From Artemisia argyi (taxonomy: Eukaryota; Streptophyta; Magnoliopsida; Asterales; Asteraceae): a stretch of 64,000 nt of DNA. Every line of letters begins with the position of its first letter. Within the stretch, counting starts at the first letter, position 1. A program made the position numbers and the translations under genes. The notes under the pieces are model-generated. The model was not told the DNA's origin. It saw only the letters and a list, made by a program, of their open reading frames with translations, and ran no database searches. The stretch is from NCBI GenBank assembly GCA_030686995.1, contig CM060696.1:116079949-116143948 (forward strand), in the 5' to 3' direction. Shown here in pieces: positions 24,671-35,500 of this stretch.

Positions 24671-26271
24671 TTACATGTTGTGTTATACAATTCAATCATA
24701 TTTAAGGCTTTTCAACTCTATTGCAATTTTAGTTATATTTCACCCAGGTAATACTGAGATACGTTTTTGCATACATGAGTTTTAGTACTTGTGTGTTCCT
24801 TTCTTCTCAAATCTATTTTACCACTTTTATTTTCATGAAAGACTTTAGTAAACTTAAGTCTTCAAAATAAGCACGACTAAGTCGTGTGGTCTATTTTGTG
24901 TCTTTCGACCCAAAATACAACCAAACATCAACACGTTAAACCAGTCACATAATAGATTCTTTGAGCTCGTTTTAAGTCATTATAAGCAATATATTCGAAT
25001 AGACATTCTTCCAACGAGCCAAAACTTAAGTTTTACGTTTCAATATGTTATTTCGAGTTCAAAACTTTAAATAAGCTCGGTATATATATATATATGTGTG
25101 TGTGTATGTCGATTTAGAAAACAAAATGTACTAGCTTATATGTATCAAGCAAGTTTTAAGAGTTACCACACAAGTCTTAACACAACTTTTAGTCATTCAC
25201 GCATGTATGCTATATTTATGTATGTCGAGCAGTGTAGATTTTTAAGAAACTCATTTTGCTAGTTTAGTTTCCTAGATTTGCAATATACAAAGATGGCGTG
25301 TAACTCTTATCACAACATGCTTAAAAGTTAAAAAAATAAATAAAAAATAAAGTCATACAACTTAGAGGTGTTTGATGCCTTACGGGGAGTTGTGAGATGT
25401 GTCAAATGAGAAGTGAACCAAGAAAAGACCAAGTATTCTAGAACTCAAAGCTAAGCTCATAACCCAAGTTGCAACCCAAAGCTTGATCTTAACTTCTTGT
25501 TTGTCGACTGCCAAATAAGTGGAGACTAAGTGATTTCTTTCTTTCTTTTTTTTTTTTTTTTTTTGTTTTTAAAATGTGGTGTGGAAGAAATGTTGGTGTG
25601 GGGATCGGTTAAAAGGAAAAAACAAGAAGAGAGTTGCTAGAGTTTGGTTTATGCATTAAATGAAAATGTACTACAAAACTAAGAGTGTGGTGATGGTTTT
25701 TGTTCGAATGGCAGAAAAACAAGGAAGAAAATGAAGATAGCATGGTGTCTAGTCCTTTTTGTCTTGAAAACCATGGATACCTTAGTGGTATTTTGTGAAA
25801 CTAGTACTTGTGTGATCTTGGATAAGGTTGTAATCGGTCAAGAGGCATGGGATGGGAAAAAAGTCAAACTAACCAAGACTTATGTATCTCATTTGCATGT
25901 TGCATTTGTGTTATTTTCTTTTTGTTCCAAGTGAAACGAGTTCACATATAAGTGTTCAAATGTCGGTTTTTGTTGTGTGTCAAACCAAAATGAAACGCGA
26001 CTTCCTAAGAATTCGAGAGAGGTTAAATGTGGTTTTTTTCATTATAATAAAATCAAATGTGCTCTAGTAGTTAAATGAGCGACGTAGTAGTACCAATATA
26101 CTAAAATATGTAGACCAAAATTTGGTCTGAAGTCGTAGTGCACCATGAGGTGTTTCTTGGTTACGTGATTTAACTAAAAAGTTTTGCGTAAAAAGTGTTC
26201 TTGTAAACTTTCAAAGTAATAAATTTGGGTTTGGAATTAAATGTTGACGTGGAGAATTACGGGTTATTACA

Positions 26272-26681
26272 TAGTGATAGCATTGAATCTCATTAAACTG
26301 CTATCAATAGTTTCATCATTTAAGATAGAGAACTCTTCATATTGTTGAGTGAGAGAGTCTATCTTGTTGGCCTTGACTTGTGTAGTATCATGATGAACAA
26401 GAAGGAGTAAGTCCCAAATCTCCTTTGCGGTCTTGCACATGCACACCCTCTCAAGCTCCTCTTGAGGTAGGGCATCATATATCATCATTTTGGCTTGAAC
26501 ATTCTTCGGTCATCTTCTTTTCCTTATCATCTAAATCACCATTTTGGAAAATGTACCACAAGTCATAATCCTTAGACCTAACATAGGTGTCAAATAGGAT
26601 TTTCCAAAAACGGAATCCTTCATATTCAAACAAGGGTGGTCTTTCCATAGAACGCCCCTCTGTATATTTCTCTTGAGCCAT
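26272..26681 (-). pseudogene. Copia 3 gag remnant, frameshifted and cut by LTR B
   Basis: ATG at 26681 opens MAQEKYTEGRSMERPPLFEY and FDTYVRSKDYDLWYIFQNGD. A frameshift near 26505 moves the frame, which then reads MMIYDALPQEELERVCMCKT and AKEIWDLLLLVHHDTTQVK and stops where LTR B begins at 26271. It is homologous to the copia 2 gag (same RPPLFE, YVKSKD and AKEIW blocks) but clearly divergent. The rest of gag and all of pol are displaced beyond the LARD-like element and are not in the window. Confidence 0.85.
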
Positions 26682-26799
26682 GGATCTATTCTCTACTTTA
26701 CCGAAAATCTTAGTTAGGATTTTAGATTTTTGGGAAAGAAGTTTTTGACTTAAAACGACTTCTCGGGAAGGCTTTAACGCAAAAAAACTTGAGTATTCT

Positions 26800-26811
26800 G
26801 CTCTGATACCA
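26800..26811 (-). other. Copia 3 primer-binding site
   Basis: Minus strand TGGTATCAGAGC, a perfect initiator tRNA-Met complement, two bases after the LTR end TTCTACA. Confidence 0.9.
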
Positions 26812-27497
26812 ATTGTAGAACCGTAGAGGGGGGGGGGGGGGTGAATACGGTTTCTTCGGCTTTTTGGATGTTTAAAAACTTTAAGCCAAAGAGAACGCCA
26901 AGTGATTGTACAATAATCCAATAACCACTAACACAACCAAAGTATATAAAGCAAGTAAAGAACACAACGATATATACTGGTTCGGGATGGGGGGTTTCTA
27001 CCATCCGTACGTCCAGTTGCGAATCCGCGACTCCGATACTATTCACTAGTATAATCCTTTCGGTGGACTATAAACCGTTACAATTCACTCCACCGATATT
27101 CACCAATATCGATGCTCACAAAGAAGGAGTTACTCCCCAATGGTATTCCGCCCTCAGAAACCACCCAAAAGAATCGCCCGATTCGACTTAAACTAAGGAT
27201 CACAAAGATCACTACCAAGACTTCCACCCGGAAGTATCAAACCCCAACTAGCTCCCCAATGATCTAGGCTTGGTCACCAAGACACAAGACTTCCCTTACA
27301 AACAATTGAATGAATGAATAAGTGTTTGTTTGATCAAGCCCTAACCTAACCTAGTGACTCGATTCTAGTTGAAAGGGTATAGATAAGAAGACCCTCGACA
27401 CAATCACAATAGTGAATTAGGTTCTTGTGATTCTTCCCTTGCAAAGATATGTGTTATTTCAAAGATGTTAGTGTGATTCTTCCCTTGCCAAGGTATA

Positions 27498-28905
27498 TGA
27501 TGACGTGGGAATCGCACTAGGCTTTACCTCTCAAGGGATCTTGAGAAGCTTACAACCCCCACCAGGCAGTGTACCTGATCGTTGTAGTATAGTATAGTGA
27601 CAAGTACCGGGGGATTGATCGTTCAGCTTAGGAATAGTGTCGCTAGGATTAGAAAACCTAAATACTAGTTCTAAAGGTGAGGGATGATTATTTTTGTATT
27701 TTTATATTTTTTAGAAAGCAAGTAAAAATCTCAGGTTTGAAGGATTTAGGCGGAATTAGTTGCTAATCAACTAACCCAATACTAAAGATGCAATCAAAAT
27801 AAAATACTAAAAATGAAAATAAACTAAATTATACTAAAGTTGTGAGCAATAGGTGGAGAAAATGTGTTTACTTAGATTTCACTACTCCATAGACATCTTT
27901 TACACGTTAATTACTTGTTATAATTGCATGGATGACGGATCGTATTCCTTAATACCATTCATGGGGTGGCACACTTAACTCCCCAATTCTATGAGCTCTT
28001 ATCTCCTCCTACACCATGCCCAACACAACTATAGGGATTGTAAACAGTGGCTCATGCATTAAATACAACCAATAAAGACCTAGTGCGCGTCGGTTCATGT
28101 TTCTTAAGACGTTCAAGCATGTTACCAATTGGAGATCTGCCAGTTTTCTTAAGCCTAACATATAAATCATTCATCCAAGACAAGTATAAACAAGTAATCA
28201 ACACATAATTAACATCTAGGTTTCATTAGATCCAAGCAAACACAAGATAGATCTAGCCTAGCATGATGGAATTAAGACAAGAACAAGATATAGACAACCA
28301 ACACATAAACATATTGATTGAATTGAAAGAACACTTATCTCAATTACACATGAAAGGTATCAAGGGCTTGGAACCCTTGAAAAACCTGTAAAATTTGCAC
28401 CAAAATCGTACTTAGGGTTTCTCCAAAACTTCTCTCTTTTTAATGTGAAAATTAGAAAACTATATATAGGAAAAGGGGTCTGACGGCGTCAAGACCAACC
28501 TTGTGACGCCGTCACCTCGCCGCCAAAACTATTCTCGGACTGCCTTGATCTACATTTAACGCCGTCAAGACTTAATCATTTCCAGGCCGTCATGACTTTT
28601 ACTCTTGACGCCCTACCTTCGTGACGCCGTCAAATCTGTACTGGATCGTCATGGAATTCTGCACTTGACGCCATCAGGGAGTTACTCTTGACGCCGTCAC
28701 CTACTGTTCCCAGCATGGAAAATTAAGACTTTGGCGTTTTCTTCACTTTTATGCTCCAAAAACGTCCGAATTGCTTCCTTTTCCAAATTTCTCTCCCAAA
28801 GTACCTAAAATCACAAAAGGAACGATTTAGGGCAATATTTGATCAAATAAATTCGAATTCGGGCTTAAATGACCCCCTAAAAACGGATCATTTTTCGCCT
28901 CATCA
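27498..28905. mobile_element. Solo LTR (1408 bp) with TSD gtata, nested in copia 3 LTR
   Basis: The ends are TGATGACGTGGG and TCGCCTCATCA, so TGATGA is mirrored by TCATCA. Both sides have gtata (27493-27497 and 28906-28910). On the minus strand it starts TGATGAGGCGAAAAATGATC and contains a TATATATAG box near 28450. I associate this style with chromovirus or Athila/Tat-type gypsy LTRs, but this is not certain. No interior or primer site is present. Confidence 0.85.
28480..28705. repeat. Array of GACGCCGTCA-type palindromes in the solo LTR
   Basis: The motif ttgacgccgtca or close variants (gacggcgtca, gacgccatca, gacgcc) occurs about eight times in 225 bp, next to the TATA-like box. GACGCCGTCA is a near palindrome and resembles bZIP-type TGACG half-sites. 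Confidence 0.65.
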
Positions 28906-28919
28906 GTATATTCCAATGC

Positions 28920-29400
28920 TTGGGGGGAAGAATGAGATGGAGGGTTGAGATGGAATGGTTTGAATTGGATGGCTAGGATCAAAGGGAGCCTCATATGGTT
29001 TTCAAATAATTTGGCATGTGTTTAATATGGATGGTTGAGATGTGATGGTTTGAAATAGATAACTAGGATCAAAGATGCCTTGTGTTTGGATTAAGAAGGG
29101 ATATTCCAAAGGAATATGCTTTGCTTGGGGGAAAGGAGAGATCAATGGTTGAGATGGTTTTGGTATGAAATGAATGGTGAAGATCAAGCACATGTGATGG
29201 AATGAAGAGGAAGAAAGAATATGCTAATAGAATATTCCAAATCATGGGGAGAAGAAATAAGATGAATGGTTGAGATGTGTTTGGTTTGAATTCAATGGTT
29301 GAGATCAAAGGAGCCATATTTGGGATTCAAATTAAATCTCATGTGTTGAAATTGGAAGGTTGAGATGTGTTGTAAGGGAATGGATGGTTGAGATGTAGTG
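28920..29400. repeat. Degenerate repeats around 'ggttgagatg' in copia 3 LTR
   Basis: Units such as aatggttgagatgtgtttgg and gatcaaaggagcc recur about ten times at irregular spacing of 30-60 bp. Not coding. Confidence 0.7.
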
Positions 29401-30076
29401 TGTAAAAGAATATGTAAGAGTGTAAGAGATTGTGTAAGAGAATATTTGATTTGGATATGATTGGTTTTGTCTTTTGTATAAATGGGATTAAGAGAAGATT
29501 AGGAAGTAATCTAATTGTCATTAAGAAGAAAAGGTTTAGACAATTAAGATTATAAGTTGAGAAAATCATAGGTTACTTATAAGTTCAAGTAACACAACGT
29601 CGAGAATCCATAGTTTCATATCTCGTGACTTTCCACGACTCGACGTTCTCAACTAATACCTTGGATCAAACAAGTTAAGTGCTTTGCCTTGATGTAAAGC
29701 ATAACCCAAGTGGGAAAGGATGCGTTTACGCAAAGTGACCTTTGACTTAGTTTGACCAATAAGGGAGTAAACCCATTATGTAATTAGAGAAGACGTAAGC
29801 ACGGGATATGAGCATATGGATGCTTCAACACGATGTCACGTGAAATATACAAGCTCCCTAAGTTTAGAAAAGCCTTGGCTAGAGGCGATAGTTAGAAAAC
29901 ATGAGTTGGCGTTTTCCCGTAAATGGGTATTATAAAAGTAGGATCTCTCAAGTCTCAAAACTTGTTTCTAGTGTTCTCAATTAAGCACATAACATATTCA
30001 TACCTGTATTGAAAGATCCACATTTGTCGGGTAAGAGGAAAGCCGACTTTCAAAATTCCCCCGGAACCATACAGTG

Positions 30077-30122
30077 TCCTGGCGCGTTACCCGCTCGTTA
30101 ACGCGCCGGCAGCGCGCCAGGA
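30077..30122. repeat. GC-rich hairpin
   Basis: tcctggcgcg (30077-30086) is mirrored by cgcgccagga (30113-30122). A competing pairing is ggcgcgtta (30081-30089) with taacgcgcc (30099-30107). It is the most GC-rich patch of the left half. Role unknown. Confidence 0.7.
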
Positions 30123-30305
30123 GCAGACATGGGCTCCAGCGATTTTGAGCTAACGTTTGTTATTTTATGTGTTTCGATGGTTTATTTGTCATCATTAAAA
30201 CAAGAAGAGATCTTGATCATGTTGCCTCAACAGATTTTATTACTCCTAACATTAAGTACTCCACTGCTACTTTCTTGCGTTATCTAATGTTTCACTTTTC
30301 TTTTC

Positions 30306-31609
30306 TTACTGCTCCAAATACGAAACAACATCTTCTATGGGGTCTTGATCACAATCAATTTGCAACGGTAAGTTACCTTCTAGTGCCAACCGGCCTTTTC
30401 CGATATGTGGTGTATGGTAATTGTTACTACCCCGAACTTTCATGATTTCTTTCATACGTGTTTGTAGAGTTAAATAAACCTTGTTAAGTTCATGGGATTG
30501 CATTCTTTCAAATGATGTTTCAACCGCACCGACGAGCTCATCGATTGTGCCCAATGACTCTTGTTCTTGAAGTGATTGGATTGCTCGAAAAAATTCAAGA
30601 TCTAATACATTTAAATCCGGACTATTTGGAGGTTGAAATCGAAGTCGAATATCAAACCCATCTCGAGATGATGCTTCAGAAACTCGGTATCGTTAACATT
30701 AATATGGGGTTTCGCATTGTCTTGTTGAATATATATTGGACCCTCGTGACCTTGCGGCCATTTAGCTCTAATAGCCGGTAGTACTTTGTCTATCAACCAT
30801 TTCCTTGTTACATCTTTAGTTACCGACAAAATAGGTTTTGTCTCTAATGTTCCCGCAACACGATTCTTGCTTGAACGCTTAGCGGGCTCTAATGTTGTAA
30901 GCGGAAAAATACCTATCTTTCCGGAAAACACTTCATTTTCGAATTCATCAAACCGTGGTCGTGCAACCGCGGCTAGAAACATGACTTTGGTGATAAATGC
31001 TTTGCTTTTACATGTTCTTAACGGTTCATCTTCATTGGGAGCTAGATAATAACGTTTCGATGGTTTTGACATATAAAACCATTTTTCATCAATGTGAACA
31101 ACATTAAACATATCATGAAACTTGGGACTCGAACTTGAAAATGAATGATTAATCATTGATAAACAAAATCTTAACCTCGATCTTTTATTCTCGGAAGTGA
31201 GAGTCGGCTTGATGGCACTTGTGTGTGGTCTAAGTGCACCTTCTTTAATTCGTCTATGCATAGTTGCTCTTGAAACATCCATTAAAGTTGCAAGAGACCG
31301 AATATTGGTCCGACACCTTAACGGAATCATCGAAACTAGAGTTAAATCAACTTGTTTCCTTTTTCGTCCAACAACATTTGGCATTTTCGAAGATAAATCA
31401 ACCATTGATCCTTGCTCGACTTGATGTCTAGCTTTTTGCCAAATCCGACGCACGGTACAGTCGCATATACCAAATTCTCTTGCCACAATACTTATGGATC
31501 CAGAACTTAATACCCCATTGACACTTTTTTGCAATAAAGATTGGTATATAGCATTACGTTGGACTTCGGTAGTGTTTTTTTTAGTGAATCCATTTGTTAA
31601 ATGCTCCAT
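30306..31609 (-). pseudogene. Plant mariner-like transposase, one frameshift
   Basis: ATG at 31609 opens a protein with an N-terminal helix-turn-helix region (ISIVAREFGICDCTVRRIWQ, then the second DNA-binding part TLMDVSRATMHRRIKEG). The catalytic domain shows the first Asp in NVVHIDEKWFYM and the second in IYIQQDNAKPH. A single-base shift near 30686 moves the frame; the continuation carries NSPDLNVLDLEFF with the third Asp and ends at 30306. Third-Asp spacing and motifs fit the plant DD39D (Soymar-type) group. It is nearly full length, about 434 codons in all. With the frameshift it would lack the third catalytic Asp, so it is inactive. Confidence 0.92.
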
Positions 31610-31897
31610 TTAGTTTTATCAATATTAAATGTAAAGCAATCTAAAATGAATGTTGGTAATTTTAGTTAAGATATACGAGTAGTAGTAATAATTGTCATTG
31701 GAAGGATACGAATTTTGTGGTCTATAAATTGGATACATGACGCCATCAGTATTTTTAAAGAGTATATTCAAATTTTAAATTTATTGGTGAGAAAGCCATT
31801 TAGTGGCAAAATATTTAAATTAATTTAGATTAACTAGCAATAAAAGTGTAATGTAATTAAAAGGGCATAAGTGTCATTTTATTATAAAATAGTACTA

Positions 31898-32094
31898 CTC
31901 CATCCGTCTCAAATTTATTGTCATGAGTGAGAAATCACAAAGTTTAATAAAAGTGGGGGCATTTTAATTTTCAGCCACTAAAATAGAATATTCTTCCACT
32001 AGATTCTATAGTTTTTACTTAATAAGGAAAGTGTACAATTATTTTGAGACATCCTAAAATGGAAATATAGACAATAAATTTGAGACGGAGGGAG
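31898..32094. mobile_element. Stowaway-like MITE (197 bp)
   Basis: The ends are ctccatccgtctcaaattta and taaatttgagacggagggag, inverted repeats of about 25 bp with one mismatch, flanked by TA on both sides (31896-31897 and 32095-32096). Stowaway MITEs are mobilised by mariner transposases such as the one next door. Confidence 0.92.
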
Positions 32095-32138
32095 TACTAC
32101 TTAGTGGGATTTTCTTAAACTCCGTGTTTTTTGTCTCC

Positions 32139-32164
32139 GGACAATAATTTTGAGACGGAGGGAG
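32139..32164. mobile_element. Second Stowaway/mariner terminus
   Basis: ggacaataattttgagacgg plus agggag, followed by TA. It is the same terminal sequence as the MITE right end and is probably the right terminus of the mariner element itself, with the MITE nested 45 bp inside. The left mariner terminus was not found. Confidence 0.65.
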
Positions 32165-32517
32165 TAATTCATACTTCATATACATCAAGAGAGCTAAGTA
32201 TAGATCTTTCATAGGTGAGAGACCCACCACTACTATCAAACTCATACCCATTGCCATTCATGGCAGCATACCAAACGCACCCTTATTTCTTTGAAACCAT
32301 TCCCTAAATCCCAATACCTCATAACAAACTGATCCTAAATTTCACGAACCAAACACCCCCTTGGGTTACAAATTCGGTTTGGTTTTATTCTATTCGGTTT
32401 TCCTGTATTACCCAATTTGTGAACACCTGTCATTATTTAGGTTTTGGGTTTAGACCCTTTGAACAGATCCGAGCCAAACCCAAGTTCCAGTGGCCGGAGA
32501 TTGACCACCACCACCAC

Positions 32518-35500
32518 ATGTCCGATAAAGTTGAAATGGAAGGAGATACAGAAGATCCATTTTTGGGTGGTAAAATGCGACGAAAGGCGTCAATTGCAAG
32601 AAGTTTCAAAGGTGATTATGTTGATGTCAGGTCTAAACCTTTTCTCATGAAGATTCTTGACAAACAAGGTATAACATTACTTTCTCAACTTTTTATATAA
32701 ATGTTGATCTAGTAGTTGCTTTTCACAAATGGGTGTCTTTTCTTTATGAGCTTATTGAAATATTGATTAGCTCAAAAGCTCATTTTTTTTGGCTTATGAG
32801 CTTATTTTCACTTGGGCTTATGAACTTATATAAAACTATAAGCTCAAGTTGATAAGCCCCAAGAAATGAGCTTATGAGCTTATCAAATTTTCAATAAGCT
32901 CATAAGCAATTAAATAAGCTTTAGACAAACACCCGCTAGTTTGGATGTTTGGTTATTTGTAGCCCTTTTAAAAAAAAACTACCACACAAACGAATGTTAT
33001 TAGAATATGTATGGGTTAGGTGTGTAATTTTACACTTCTTTGAAATGGTCTAGTTTGGTAATTATAGTGTTCTGAAATGGGCATGTTTGGTTATTTAGTG
33101 ATAAGCTACGGCATCAGGAAATATGTTGCATAAGCAAGAAAGAGTTCATCAGTGATCAAATTACCCTAGTAGCTCATTTAAGATATTGATGATATAGTTC
33201 AGAGGTCTGCATTTAAAACACTGCCCCATTGTTTATCTGTTTTACATTGAAGACATGTGGTGTCGCTGTGCTGATATGTGAGTGTCTTTATATTGAGGAG
33301 CGGGAAGCAGGTAGCAAATTAGCAATTAAGTAGAGCTTCTCATCAAGTTTTAGTTTGAAAATTTGATATTCTCATAGTGTGTTATTTGGGATGATTTAGC
33401 TCAAATTTAATATGTACATTTGTAGGATTGTAGTATATGACTAGTACATATTTGGCAATGAAATTATTGTGATATTGTCAAATGGAGACATGAAATGATT
33501 TGAACTTTGAAGGATGTGTATTGCGTTTGTATGAAAAAAAGTGTGCCATGATGGTGCAAGACAAGTCCGTGTGAATGAGTAGGATGATAATTTAAGATGA
33601 TGAACAGTCTTGAGAAAGCATTTTCTGGTATCGAATTCTAACTATAGGCAGTTATGACTAAATGAAAGTGATTACTTTGTCCAGTTACACTGGCAGGTGA
33701 GGTGGTATGATCTTAAGGTAGAGTGGGACTTTTATGTAGGATGATTAATCTTATAACTAGACAGGTGTTTAAAATAAATCCCCTGGTTGACAATAACTTG
33801 TATTCACTCCACAGGATGGAAAATTTGGATTACAGGCTTGGCCTGTCTGGATAATTTTTCCAGAGGTTCCAGTTATAAGTAGACCCTTTGTATTTGGAAT
33901 ACCTAATAACCAATTCATAAGAAAGACTTGCTGTAGGTTGTCCTAAAGGCCAAAACCGAACCACATACATATTGTGTTCTTGTGTGTGTTTACAATTTCT
34001 GTTGTGGTGTTTTGCTCTTACATGCTGAATCCGTATCTCTATGGATTGTGTGAATTCTAACTGTACATTCACTCCGTTGATGATGTACTCCAAATTGGAG
34101 GTTAGGGTATACATAGATACAAAACTAGACTTACAGATTTACCGTCATTGATGGATTTGTTAGGTAATTATTTTCTTTATGATGGACTAGTTTGGTAATC
34201 TAGTTGTAAGACACCTCATCAGAAAAAGATGCCACATAAGCAAGAAGCAGCATTTCGGTGATCAAATTACTAAATTAGCTCATTTAAGAAAATAAGGGTA
34301 TAAATTTAGTGGTCCGCGTTCCTATTTTATGACATTGGTCTTTGTTTATTCAATATATTGAAGGTTTTTGGTGCCACGGTGCCTATATATGAATATTTTT
34401 ATATTGAAGACCTTGACACAGCCTGCAATTTTCATTGAGTAATAGTTTGAACATGTGATATTAGGATTTAGCTCAATCTGACATGCACACTTAAGGGTTT
34501 TAGGAGTTAACTTTTGCATATGAATGTAGTTAATGTGATATTCTCAAATGGAGAAATGAAATGATCTGAAGAATGTGTATTTTGTTGTTTTTATGAAAGA
34601 AAGTACGCCATCATGGTGGAAGACAAGGCAGTGCGAACATAGAAATACTTGTAGCCCTCAAAAAGAGAATGACACAAATGAAGTTTGGTAGAAAATGTGA
34701 TTGCCAAGTAATTATATTTTTCTGAAACGATTTAGTTTGTTAATTGGGGAAATCGTTCATGCTGTTAACAGCACACAAGTTAGATGTAGCAGGGGGTTAA
34801 AATCTAACTTTTACGTATCTATTAACATTGGATTACATAAGTCCATTAATTAAACTCCTTTTTTCCCTCTTTCCTTGATTGATCTTTTTCTAGTTATTTC
34901 ACCATATGAATTCAGACATCATTTTCTATTCTTTATCAGTTGATGTTTGTACTTTGTATTATATTGTCAACCTTTGAATATTGAAGTCCTACTTTTCTGT
35001 TACCAAAATAACGATGCAATGAGCCAATGATTCCATATTAAAAAAATAAAAACCGTATATGGATATTAAACGAATTGGATCAATGGATTATCAACGGTCT
35101 CCTTGTATCTCTATTTCTGTGCAATCTTTTGGCCCAGTATGTTGTTTCTTGCGTGAATCAACTGGGAAGATAGGGGAGGAAAGAGTAATAAAGAAGGTGT
35201 AAAATCACGTATTTACCCCCTTCTGTATCTAATTTCCATGCTGTTAATTATAGTTTTTTGAATCCGAATTGTTTGGTAATCTAGTGATAAGCCACCTCAT
35301 TAGAAAAATATGCCACATAAGAGAGAAATAGTTTTGAGTAATCATATTACTAAATTAGCTCATTTAAGAAACAAAAGATATATTTTAGTGGTCTGAATTC
35401 CTATTCTATGACGCTGGCCCATTGTTAAAGATATTTATGACCATACAAACTCAAATAACACATAATGGAAAAGTACTGAACAAAAATAGGAACAGGATTG

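Larger units (their letters stand above)
26814..29990 (-). repeat. Copia 3 5' LTR, right end uncertain
   Basis: The left boundary is firm (TGTAG on the plus strand beside the primer site, next to a run of 14 G). The LTR is split by a 1.4 kb solo LTR at 27498-28905. It continues at 28911 with degenerate repeats. I could not find a convincing right end; candidates ending in ACA lie at about 29990, 30025 and 30072. No gene is seen in it. Confidence 0.55.

Noticed and set aside
29002..29569. Pro/Ser/Phe-rich minus-strand frames
   Set aside because: Produced by the degenerate 'ggttgagatg' repeats of the copia 3 LTR.
30167..30445. 92-codon plus-strand frame MCFDGLFVIIK
   Set aside because: Its second half is antisense to the mariner transposase and nothing supports the first half.
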